Under the pieces are notes generated by a model. The model saw nothing but the letters and a program-made list of their open reading frames with translations. It was not told where the DNA came from and did no database searches. DNA of 31,852 bases from JBNJEM01 sp051745935 (GTDB lineage Bacteria; Planctomycetota; Planctomycetia; Pirellulales; Pirellulaceae), in contig JBNJEM010000011.1 in assembly GCA_051745935.1 (NCBI GenBank), positions 1-31,852 on the forward strand, written 5' to 3'. Numbering within the stretch: position 1 is the first letter of the stretch; each line of letters starts with the position of its first letter. The translations under genes were made by a program, and so were the position numbers. Of the stretch, positions 25,393-31,852 are shown in pieces.

Positions 25393-25537
25393 GTAGGACG
25401 GGTCTCCAGGCCCGTCTTTTACAGCGCATAAATGTCTTTTTGCGGTTGTTTGAAGATCTCACATTTCGTGAGATCCGCGGACACCAGATCAAGTACGATT
25501 TCGTACTTGAAAAGACGGGCCTGGAGACCCGTCCTAC
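25393..25537. repeat. Cruciform repeat: 28-bp perfect inverted arms with two internal hairpins
   Basis: Arms at 25393-25420 and 25510-25537 are perfectly complementary over 28 bp (left arm starts GTAGGACGGGTCTCCAGG). Inside are two perfect hairpins: GATCTCAC/GTGAGATC (25455-25462 and 25468-25475, loop of 5) and TCAAGTACG/CGTACTTGA (25489-25497 and 25502-25510, loop of 4). The second abuts and shares one base with the right arm. The 145-bp unit could fold into a branched structure on either strand. The GACGGGTCTCCAGGCCCGTC motif is, to my recollection, a frequent intergenic repeat of planctomycetes. Confidence 0.9.
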
Positions 25538-25605
25538 ATATACTTTTTGCAACGTTAGGGTTGATTCTTCAATGCCCAGTGCGTTCCCCGAGCCATTGGA
25601 GCGTT

Positions 25606-27114
25606 TCATGCAGAGTTCTCTAGTGCACGCGTGGCTTTGTGGATCAGCGGGTTGTCCGATTCACTGGTCCCTTGCAGCAAGAACGTGGCTGCGGCCAGAT
25701 AATGTCCCAACCACTCTGAGGAGACGTTCTTCGCGTCCTCAATCACGGCACAACCGAACTTGTACTCGTGCACTCCGGTTCCTTTCTGGACGACCAGCTG
25801 CCGGGCCTTGTTGACCCACGGCTCAATCGGCCCGTCGGCCTGAAAGTAAGCCAGCGTGTGCCGTGCGGCTTGCATCGACTTGCGCTGCACCAAGTCGAAA
25901 ATCTCCTCCACCCTTCCATCATCGCTGGCCTGCAGTTCGTCGATCGCAAAATCGATGATCGTTCCTCGACCCCGCATGGACTGCCGGAACATGGGCAAGA
26001 AGGATGCGTTCTGCAGCAGGATCAGTCTCCGTGTTATATCGTCACGAGCGGCCTGAAAAGCATAATGAAGAGCATTGGTCGTGGTGACCGCATGAAGCGC
26101 TATGATCCCTGTCTGCCGAATCACTAGCTCACCGGCTCCCAGGAACAAAGCGTCCCAGATCGACTGGGGCGAGGCGCCTTTGCTCAACAATTCAACGACC
26201 TTGTCCGCGGCGTCGTTCTCGGACCCTGCACGCAACGTGTGCAGCAATGACAGCGTCGCTTCCCGATCGACCTTCCCGTCTTGCCAGTCGGCCGGGATCT
26301 CTTTAACAAGTTCCTGATTCCGCCGCCAGGGACGATCGGCCGAGGCGTCCCGATTGGCCGGATTACCGTCGTCGTGCATCAACAGGGCGTAAGCCAACGA
26401 ACGGAGCGCCGGTTCCGCATGTTTCCACCCGATCACGCCGAGCACACGATGCGTGTTCGCCACGTCGATCGCCTTGTGACCGATAGACCGGTAGTCACGC
26501 CCACCGTAGCGGAAGAACAGCGGCCAGATGTCCGCGGGCTCGGCGGTCCGAACCAGCCCGGCGATGGCGGCATCCGCCGCCGGCTCATTCCAGTTTTCCA
26601 CGGCGTCGGTGAACGCATCAACGGCGTTTTCCGCCTTGGGCAAGGCCGATTCGTCCACCGGCTTCATCGTCCACCCCCGCTCCTGTTCATCCTCAGCCTG
26701 AGTCGCCTTGAAGTAATCAAGGTCCCAGAAAACCGGCAACCACCGCTTCTCCTTCGGCAGTGCCGTACTTGCCAGGTGAATCGACTGCACCACGAGCACT
26801 GAATGGAACTTATAACCCACCGTCGGCCTTGGTTCGACATTGCGCGCGGCCGCCAGGAGCAAAGCCGCCAGCATGTCCCGATAGCTGGTCCCATCACGGA
26901 TCTTTTTCGCCCCGGTTTTGATGATCCGATCACGCGGGGTTTCCTCCAGCAGCCGCACCAGCGGCTCGATGCTCGGGTGCAGGGGGACCACCGCTTCTCC
27001 CGTCGCGGACTGGGCAGCGAATCCACGTGTGGAAAAGGAACCCATCGTGCCGGCCAGCGCTGCGCCGACTGTCGCGTCACGTAGAAACCCGCGTCGTGAT
27101 GATTTTCCGGACAT
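25606..27114 (-). CDS. Tat-exported protein of unknown function
   Basis: A 502-aa protein. The N-terminus MSGKSSRRGFLRDATVG, with a hydrophobic AALAGTMGSF stretch, is a clear twin-arginine signal, so it is exported folded and may carry a cofactor. The rest is largely helical, with many conserved-looking His and Trp residues (YKFHSVLVVQSIHLAS near 100, YRSIGHKAIDVANTHRVLGVIGWKHAEPAL is split over about 208-238). I know similar proteins in planctomycete genomes without an assigned function. It lies 85 bp downstream of the dehydrogenase-cytochrome gene on the same strand, which suggests one operon and perhaps a shared periplasmic redox or sugar pathway (inference). Confidence 0.7.
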   Translation of the reverse strand: MSGKSSRRGFLRDATVGAALAGTMGSFSTRGFAAQSATGEAVVPLHPSIEPLVRLLEETPRDRIIKTGAKKIRDGTSYRDMLAALLLAAARNVEPRPTVGYKFHSVLVVQSIHLASTALPKEKRWLPVFWDLDYFKATQAEDEQERGWTMKPVDESALPKAENAVDAFTDAVENWNEPAADAAIAGLVRTAEPADIWPLFFRYGGRDYRSIGHKAIDVANTHRVLGVIGWKHAEPALRSLAYALLMHDDGNPANRDASADRPWRRNQELVKEIPADWQDGKVDREATLSLLHTLRAGSENDAADKVVELLSKGASPQSIWDALFLGAGELVIRQTGIIALHAVTTTNALHYAFQAARDDITRRLILLQNASFLPMFRQSMRGRGTIIDFAIDELQASDDGRVEEIFDLVQRKSMQAARHTLAYFQADGPIEPWVNKARQLVVQKGTGVHEYKFGCAVIEDAKNVSSEWLGHYLAAATFLLQGTSESDNPLIHKATRALENSA

Positions 27115-27199
27115 CGTTTTGGCTCCAAGATCTGATGACTCGTTCCCTTTTGACGTAACCGAGAATCGCTGTTCGGAATCCCTCAGTTCTTAGTTGCCC

Positions 27200-29428
27200 C
27201 TATTCTTTCTGCCGCAAAATCCATTCCGACAACCGTTCCACTGCCTTTTTATCAACCAGGTTTGTTGCGAGCGGCGGCATTTGCCGCGATCCTCGAGTCG
27301 ATATCCGATGGAGCAGTTCGCTCCGTCGCGGCGCGCCCGGAGCCAAGAGTACTGATCCCCGCGGACCCACTCGCCCTTGGCTGGGCCGGCGGCCCACCAA
27401 TCCCGTCTTGTTCAGCGGTGTGTGGAAACGCAAGTCAGGCCGGCTGCCCCCAATGCCGCCCGGACTGTGACAAAAGGCGCAATTCACATCTAGATACGCT
27501 CGCGACAATGCGGCCATCGCCTGATTATCGGTTCTCCAGTCCGGATACTTCTCCAGTGCTTCCGCAGTTTCCCGCACAGAGTTGTTAAACAGACCGAGCC
27601 GGGCAAGCATCGTGATTTGATTCGCCTTTTTGCCGTCGTAGTCCAGTGATCGATTCATCTGCCGCGTGTTCAGCCCGAGCACAAAATCGGCCGTCTCAGT
27701 GTGACAGGCCATGCAGTCGGCACGGCTTGGAAAATACCATGGCTGTTCAGTCACGCCGTCGGCAGTCTTCACGCGGTACGTTCGTGTGACCGCATCGTCG
27801 ATCAGCTCCGCATCGGTCTGTGCATCGTTCCAGACATACGTGTATCCTTTCCAACCTCTGGGGGAATGCACGAAGAAGCGGGTTTCCAGCCGTCGCCGGT
27901 CCGTGGCGTTTTCCCGATCCAGGTTCAGGAAGAAATGTTTCACAAGCACTGTTCCCACCGGGAACCGCCAAGTCGCCTGCTCTTGAAAGCCGATCTCGGC
28001 GTCCTCGGGAAGCACAATGAACCGCTCCTTGTCGGCATGGTCTGACCAGAGCGGTACATTGACATTGTAAGGAACCGCGCCAGGCCGCAACGCGAGCTTC
28101 TTTGTGGACGCCAACAATCCAGTTTCGGAAAGTCGCCGAGGGAAGGCACTGCGGACTGCCTCGAGGTCCACGTCGCGTTTCCGGAGCCGATACAGATGGC
28201 CGTCGAAAGCGGTCAGAACCATGTTGCCGTGGCTGTCCGCGCCGAATGCGCTGATCGAAAGCCCTGTTTGGGCCACCTTGCGGTTCTCCGTCACCTTGGT
28301 GCCGTCGTGGCAAACGATCCATACCTGACCGCTCACGTAGTCCCCATAGAAATAAGCGCCCTCGTATTCCGGCAACTTCGTCCCGCGATACACCTGTCCT
28401 CCCGTGACCGACATGCCTTCGCTGTGAAAATACTCGGCGATCGGATCGATCAACGGACCGCCGGTTTGTTTTGCCTCCGGTGCGAACGGATGCAACCCTT
28501 CACGGATTTTCCAGCCGTAGTTCCCACCTCGACGGATCAAGTTCACTTCTTCATATCGGTTTTGCCCCACATCACCGGCCCACAGGTTTCCGGTAACGCG
28601 ATCAAATTGCATCCGCCAAACATTTCTCAGCCCGTAGGCCCAGGTTTCCCCGCGAGCGTCTTTACGGCCGGCAAAAGGATTGTCTTCGGGAATCGCGTAG
28701 TTCTTGCCGGCGTCCTTATTGTCAACGTCAATCCGCAGAATCGAACCGAGCAGCGTTTGTAGATTCTGGCCATTCCCATGTGGGTCGTGGGCCGCGCCGC
28801 CATCGCCCAATCCGATGTAGAGATACCCGTCTGGCCCGAAGCGGATGCAGCCTCCATTGTGATTGCCGTATGGCTGATCGATCTTCATGATCTGCTGTTC
28901 CGAATCCCGGTCAGCTTGATCCGCATCGTCGGTCGACACGCGGAAGCGGGAGACAATCGAGGCTCGCGGCGTTGTGGAGTAGTAGACGAAAAACTCTCCA
29001 TTTGTCGCGTAGTCCGGATGAAACGCCAATCCCAGAAGCCCTTCTTCGTTGCCTTGTCGCGAAACCACGTCGCGAATGTCGAGGAACGTCTTGGTTTGGG
29101 TTACGTCGTTGCTGTTGGGGAAAACATGGATCACCCCTCGTTGCTCCACGACGAATATCCGATCGCTGCCGTCGGGCGAGAATGTGAATTCCAAAGGTCG
29201 CTCGAAGGACAGGTTGGGAAAAACTCGCTCCGGCTCGAGCGGCATCGGATCGGGGGACCCCATCAGACGCGAGGTATCAATGGGTTGAAAGTTGAATGGT
29301 CTGCCAGGTGGTTCAGCGCGAGCCGCGCCCGCCGGCAGGACGGCAACGGTCAACGGCGCCCACACACAAATAATTGACAAAAAGACCACGGACAATGTGC
29401 GCCATTGACCGGAATACGCCTTCATCAT
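27200..29428 (-). CDS. Glucose/sorbosone dehydrogenase-like protein fused to diheme cytochrome c
   Basis: A 742-aa secreted protein with an N-terminal signal peptide (about residues 1-38). Residues about 60-420 form a GSDH/PQQ-dependent sugar dehydrogenase-type propeller, with strings such as EEGLLGLAFHPDY, GNHNGGCIRFGPDGYLYIGLGDGG and WAYGLRNVWRMQFD (each given in part). Residues about 430-742 match the SO2930-type diheme cytochrome module (VPLWSDHADKERFI, FPVGTVLVKHFF, GYTYVWNDAQTDAEL), with CxxCH heme sites CMACH at 572-576 and CAFCH at 650-654. It probably oxidises a sugar or alcohol in the periplasm and passes electrons to the hemes. Cofactor and substrate are inferred. MMK offers two adjacent starts; I keep the first. 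Confidence 0.82.
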   Translation of the reverse strand: MMKAYSGQWRTLSVVFLSIICVWAPLTVAVLPAGAARAEPPGRPFNFQPIDTSRLMGSPDPMPLEPERVFPNLSFERPLEFTFSPDGSDRIFVVEQRGVIHVFPNSNDVTQTKTFLDIRDVVSRQGNEEGLLGLAFHPDYATNGEFFVYYSTTPRASIVSRFRVSTDDADQADRDSEQQIMKIDQPYGNHNGGCIRFGPDGYLYIGLGDGGAAHDPHGNGQNLQTLLGSILRIDVDNKDAGKNYAIPEDNPFAGRKDARGETWAYGLRNVWRMQFDRVTGNLWAGDVGQNRYEEVNLIRRGGNYGWKIREGLHPFAPEAKQTGGPLIDPIAEYFHSEGMSVTGGQVYRGTKLPEYEGAYFYGDYVSGQVWIVCHDGTKVTENRKVAQTGLSISAFGADSHGNMVLTAFDGHLYRLRKRDVDLEAVRSAFPRRLSETGLLASTKKLALRPGAVPYNVNVPLWSDHADKERFIVLPEDAEIGFQEQATWRFPVGTVLVKHFFLNLDRENATDRRRLETRFFVHSPRGWKGYTYVWNDAQTDAELIDDAVTRTYRVKTADGVTEQPWYFPSRADCMACHTETADFVLGLNTRQMNRSLDYDGKKANQITMLARLGLFNNSVRETAEALEKYPDWRTDNQAMAALSRAYLDVNCAFCHSPGGIGGSRPDLRFHTPLNKTGLVGRRPSQGRVGPRGSVLLAPGAPRRSELLHRISTRGSRQMPPLATNLVDKKAVERLSEWILRQKE

Positions 29429-30417
29429 GATGGAATCTCTTGCGAAGTTGGAACCCTATGTGCCCCTATTTTACCGCGTCGATTGCTTCCGTCTAGCATT
29501 CCCCCCCTGCAATGGATCAAAGACCCCATAACAAAACCGTGCGAGTTAGCTGTTATCCAGAGACATGTGGAAGCGGAAATCGGATTTTGTTAGGGGCTGT
29601 TGAAATGAGGCTGTCAGCCATTCAGTGTAAACGGTATGAGCGCTCAGCGGAAAGCGTGAGCAGTGACCAGAATGCTGGCGGCTCGGAGCAGGATCGGAAA
29701 CAGTTTGGCTGCACGGCCTGCATCGAGCGAGGCACACTGCGCCCGGCCAGCGCTCGAAAGCCCCCGGTCCGTGGTGAACGCCCCGGCTACTGTTCAAACA
29801 ACGTATCGTGAACCACGGCGCACAAAAAGCCCGTCTCGACAGCCACCCGTTTGCTTATGCAAATGTGCCGCGCTCCACAAGACCTCAAGATTGATGTATG
29901 TCGGGCTTTCTAGCCTGAGGAGCGGATACGTAGCAACACGCGCTGGAACTATGTGCGCGCCCTCGTCAGCGTGGAAAGGCTGACGTACATGTCTGGCATC
30001 GACAGGGGGATTCATATCGACGGTCCGGCCCCGCTAGAGTCGCTCGCCAGGAAACTGGTGCCGCATTTGGGGCAAGAGTCATTCCACGATCTGTTTTGAT
30101 GTCGGGGCAGAGGTGAGACTAATATCGGGCGCGTTTCTCTCGGCCGTCAGGGCGGAAAAGGTTCCTGTTTTCCGCGTTCGACCTTTTCTGAACCACGGTT
30201 TCGGACGACGTGCCACCACAAAACCCTCCAGCCACCAGGAGAAAGAAAAACCTGACCGTGAGCCGAAGGGCCTGCTGGAGGCCCTCGCCTGGTGCCGGCC
30301 AGGCGGGGCGCCTTTTTGAAATTCCGTGCCAAGATTCCGTGCCCCCGCTTGAATCCGTCACCGCTCGGGGGGGCACGGCGGCTTATAAAGTCTTATCGTG
30401 ACACGCTTTAAGTCCAG
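29429..30417. other. Gene-poor stretch of about 1 kb
   Basis: No gene is supported between the dehydrogenase start and tRNA-Lys. It holds an inverted-repeat element (29894-29990). Further right, near 30280-30310, are GC-rich hairpins GGGCCT/AGGCCC and CGCCTGG/CCAGGCG. On the minus strand a TTTTTCTTTC run follows them after a gap, so they might terminate the tRNA transcript; this is weak. Confidence 0.5.
29894..29990. repeat. Inverted-repeat element (97 bp)
   Basis: The left end ATGTATGTCGGGCTTTC and the reverse complement of the right end, ATGTACGTCAGCCTTTC, align at 22 of 29 positions over the full arms. The right arm itself contains a GTCAGC/GCTGAC hairpin. The layout is like a REP or MITE unit without coding content. 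Confidence 0.5.
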
Positions 30418-30490
<73 letters not shown>

Positions 30491-30875
30491 AAACTCTTTG
30501 TTTTTCGGTCGTTGCGGCTGGTTCGTCCGAGGGGCGGAACCGCCGACTACACACGCGCGGCTACTCCTGTGGGACCCGGTTACCAAACAACCCGGTTACC
30601 AAACAACACGTCCCGCGCTCGGCGCAACAACACGGGTAGAATCGACACGAACCCTTAGGCAAAGGGACGGAAATCGCATAGCCGTAGCCGAACTCGCGAG
30701 ACCGCGGTCGCCAGGAGTCTTACGACTTCTGGTACACGGTGCGGGTACATTTCTGTTGTCCGTTTGCCTTAGGCTAGAAGTGCCGACCCGGGAGTAAGTC
30801 TAGCACAAGCCGTTCTGGCAGCAAACCCTCTTTTCCCCCTTGGAAACGCAAAGGCACCGGCCTTTTCGGGGATCT
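30491..30875. other. Non-coding stretch with a 16-bp tandem duplication
   Basis: No gene is seen. The unit CCCGGTTACCAAACAA occurs twice in direct tandem (30575-30590 and 30591-30606) without mismatch. The stretch separates tRNA-Lys from the 3' end of the zinc-ribbon gene. Confidence 0.6.
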
Positions 30876-31565
30876 CTACTCGGCGCACAGCCAGCGATAC
30901 CGCCAGATGGGGTTGCCGCAGACCGAGCATTCCTCCCCGTTGTCGAGCGGTCGACCGTGACATTCGGGACAGTCGCCGATGGCTGGCAACCAGAACGTTT
31001 GTCGGTTTCGAATCTCGGCGGCATCCATGTGCTTGCCAAATGCGATCGCCGTGACAATGCGAACCGACAACGGAAAGAGTCGACACAAAACGAGTGGCGC
31101 CAGTCGGGCTTCAGGGAAGACGTTTTCTAGTTTTCGAGAGAAATCCAATCGCAATTCGTCGTCCGACATGGCCAAATAGTGCCGGACGCGACGACGCCAC
31201 TTGGAATCCTTGACTGCCTCTCCCATGCGCAGTTGGGCGAGCCAACCGACAAACCATCGATTGTCACACGAGATGTACTGGCGATTGCTCGCTTCCAAAG
31301 CCGCGATCGAAACTTGAAATGACTCAATCTCAAGATTGGCCAGCTGTTCGCTTTTTTCCACCGAGAGCGGCAGCAGCATTGAGTCTTCACCCACGTTTTC
31401 CTCCACGTCATTGTGAATCCGCTCGAACAAACGTTCACGCAGCGTGCCGAGGCCATCGATTAGACTTTGGGTGATCTTCTCCGCCGACAGATCCGGCTGC
31501 TTTTTGGCCAGTTGAGCAGCCGCCGCGGCCCGACGATCAACGCAAGACCTTGAAGGTTCGTTCAT
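30876..31565 (-). CDS. Unknown protein with C-terminal zinc ribbon
   Basis: A 229-aa soluble protein. The C-terminus has two Cys pairs, CPECHGRPLDNGEECSVCG (residues about 199-217), followed by NPIWRYRW: a zinc ribbon that may bind nucleic acid or protein. The central part is helical and charged, with ASNRQYISCDNRWFVGWLA near 90-108 and DSKWRRRVRHYLAMSDDELR near 120-139. I do not recognise the family. The start codon overlaps the stop of a short upstream frame as ATGA, which suggests coupled translation. The ribosome binding site is otherwise weak. Confidence 0.6.
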   Translation of the reverse strand: MNEPSRSCVDRRAAAAAQLAKKQPDLSAEKITQSLIDGLGTLRERLFERIHNDVEENVGEDSMLLPLSVEKSEQLANLEIESFQVSIAALEASNRQYISCDNRWFVGWLAQLRMGEAVKDSKWRRRVRHYLAMSDDELRLDFSRKLENVFPEARLAPLVLCRLFPLSVRIVTAIAFGKHMDAAEIRNRQTFWLPAIGDCPECHGRPLDNGEECSVCGNPIWRYRWLCAE

Positions 31566-31747
31566 GTTTGCACCTGAACGGGGAACAAGAAAACTAGTAC
31601 CTCTTTAGCCGTCTGAAGCAGAATAGTAAACGCCTTGTCATGGTCCACCCACGACGTGCCTCTAGTGGGCCGGAAGGCCAAAGTCCGCTCCGCCACGCCT
31701 TCGAATCGCCATGGATTTTCCAGCGGACGGGGGCCTGCGCGCTCCAT
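31562..31747 (-). CDS. Short upstream ORF, possibly a C-terminal fragment
   Basis: A 61-codon frame whose TGA overlaps the ATG of the zinc-ribbon gene (ATGA). It reads MERAGPRPLENPWRFEG, then AERTLAFRPTRGTSWVD and a hydrophobic KEVLVFLFPVQVQT end. The only ATG sits exactly at the edge of the heptanucleotide repeat. That repeat is open in this frame (coding T-G-Y-W-V-L-G units), so the frame may extend beyond the window. The stop-start overlap is the main support for coding. No family is recognised. Confidence 0.4.
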   Translation of the reverse strand: MERAGPRPLENPWRFEGVAERTLAFRPTRGTSWVDHDKAFTILLQTAKEVLVFLFPVQVQT

Positions 31748-31852
31748 ACCCAGTACCCAGTACCCAGTACCCAGTACCCAGTACCCAGTACCCAGTACCC
31801 AGTACCCAGTACCCAGTACCCAGTACCCAGTACCCAGTACCCAGTACCCAGT
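31747..31852. repeat. Heptanucleotide tandem repeat (TACCCAG)n running off the edge
   Basis: The 7-bp unit TACCCAG is repeated perfectly about 15 times from 31747 to the last base. The true length is unknown. It could be a variable-number repeat. A 7-bp unit shifts reading frame when copy number changes, unless it changes in threes. Confidence 0.97.

Noticed and set aside
25328..25609. 93-codon minus-strand frame after the Tat-protein gene
   Set aside because: It reads through the 28-bp inverted arms; the VGRVSRPVF string is just the repeat translated.
25440..25814. Plus-strand frame starting MRLFEDLTFREIRG
   Set aside because: It covers the cruciform repeat and the antisense of the Tat-protein gene, so coding is unlikely.
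31747..31852. The heptanucleotide repeat as a telomere-like or origin iteron
   Set aside because: No replication gene is nearby; a simple tandem repeat explains it.

Overview
The window most likely comes from a planctomycete (Pirellulaceae-like). This is inferred from gene families rather than from a marker gene. They include a Ser/Thr kinase with a membrane anchor and a WD40 propeller, a secreted glucose/sorbosone dehydrogenase-like protein fused to a diheme cytochrome, a Tat-exported protein and a secreted beta-helix protein. The spaces between genes are packed with short inverted-repeat elements. Gene-dense parts are about 60% GC by eye.

Bases 1-12890 hold most of a BREX phage-defence locus of the type 2 (Pgl) layout, read on the + strand. 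They contain the 3' end of pglX (cut by the window edge), an inserted gene, pglY/brxC-like, pglZ, brxD and brxHI. The last four are tightly packed with overlaps or short gaps. The notable point is between pglX and pglY. A low-GC gene with Schlafen AlbA_2, HATPase and winged-helix domains follows pglX directly. It is then followed by a second, truncated copy of the pglX 3' end. Over 240 bp the two copies differ at six sites, all synonymous. A MITE-like element with terminal inverted repeats then separates this remnant from pglY. pglW would be expected upstream, outside the window.

Bases 12891-17012 look like a scrap zone: a minus-strand kinase/WD40 pseudogene with a nonsense codon and a large internal deletion, an intact kinase-WD40 gene whose 5' end appears clipped at the junction, a complete hicBA toxin-antitoxin pair (HicA only 59 aa), and an HNH-nuclease remnant.

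Bases 17133-22208 carry hypothetical genes: an exported protein, a small membrane protein, a protein with a HEPN-like R-x4-H motif, and an unrecognised 282-aa protein upstream of it on the same strand. Three perfect 18-bp tandem repeats lie between these last two. Bases 23439-29428 (minus strand) encode exported proteins: a beta-helix protein, a possible 29-aa peptide, a Tat-signal protein and a dehydrogenase-diheme cytochrome. Between them lies a compact repeat with 28-bp perfect arms and two internal hairpins. The right end has tRNA-Lys(UUU), a zinc-ribbon protein coupled to a short upstream ORF, and a heptanucleotide tandem repeat running off the edge.

The best candidate for an undescribed arrangement is the AlbA_2/HATPase gene bracketed by two pglX 3' ends inside a BREX-2 locus. 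The HEPN plus unknown-gene pair is a secondary candidate.
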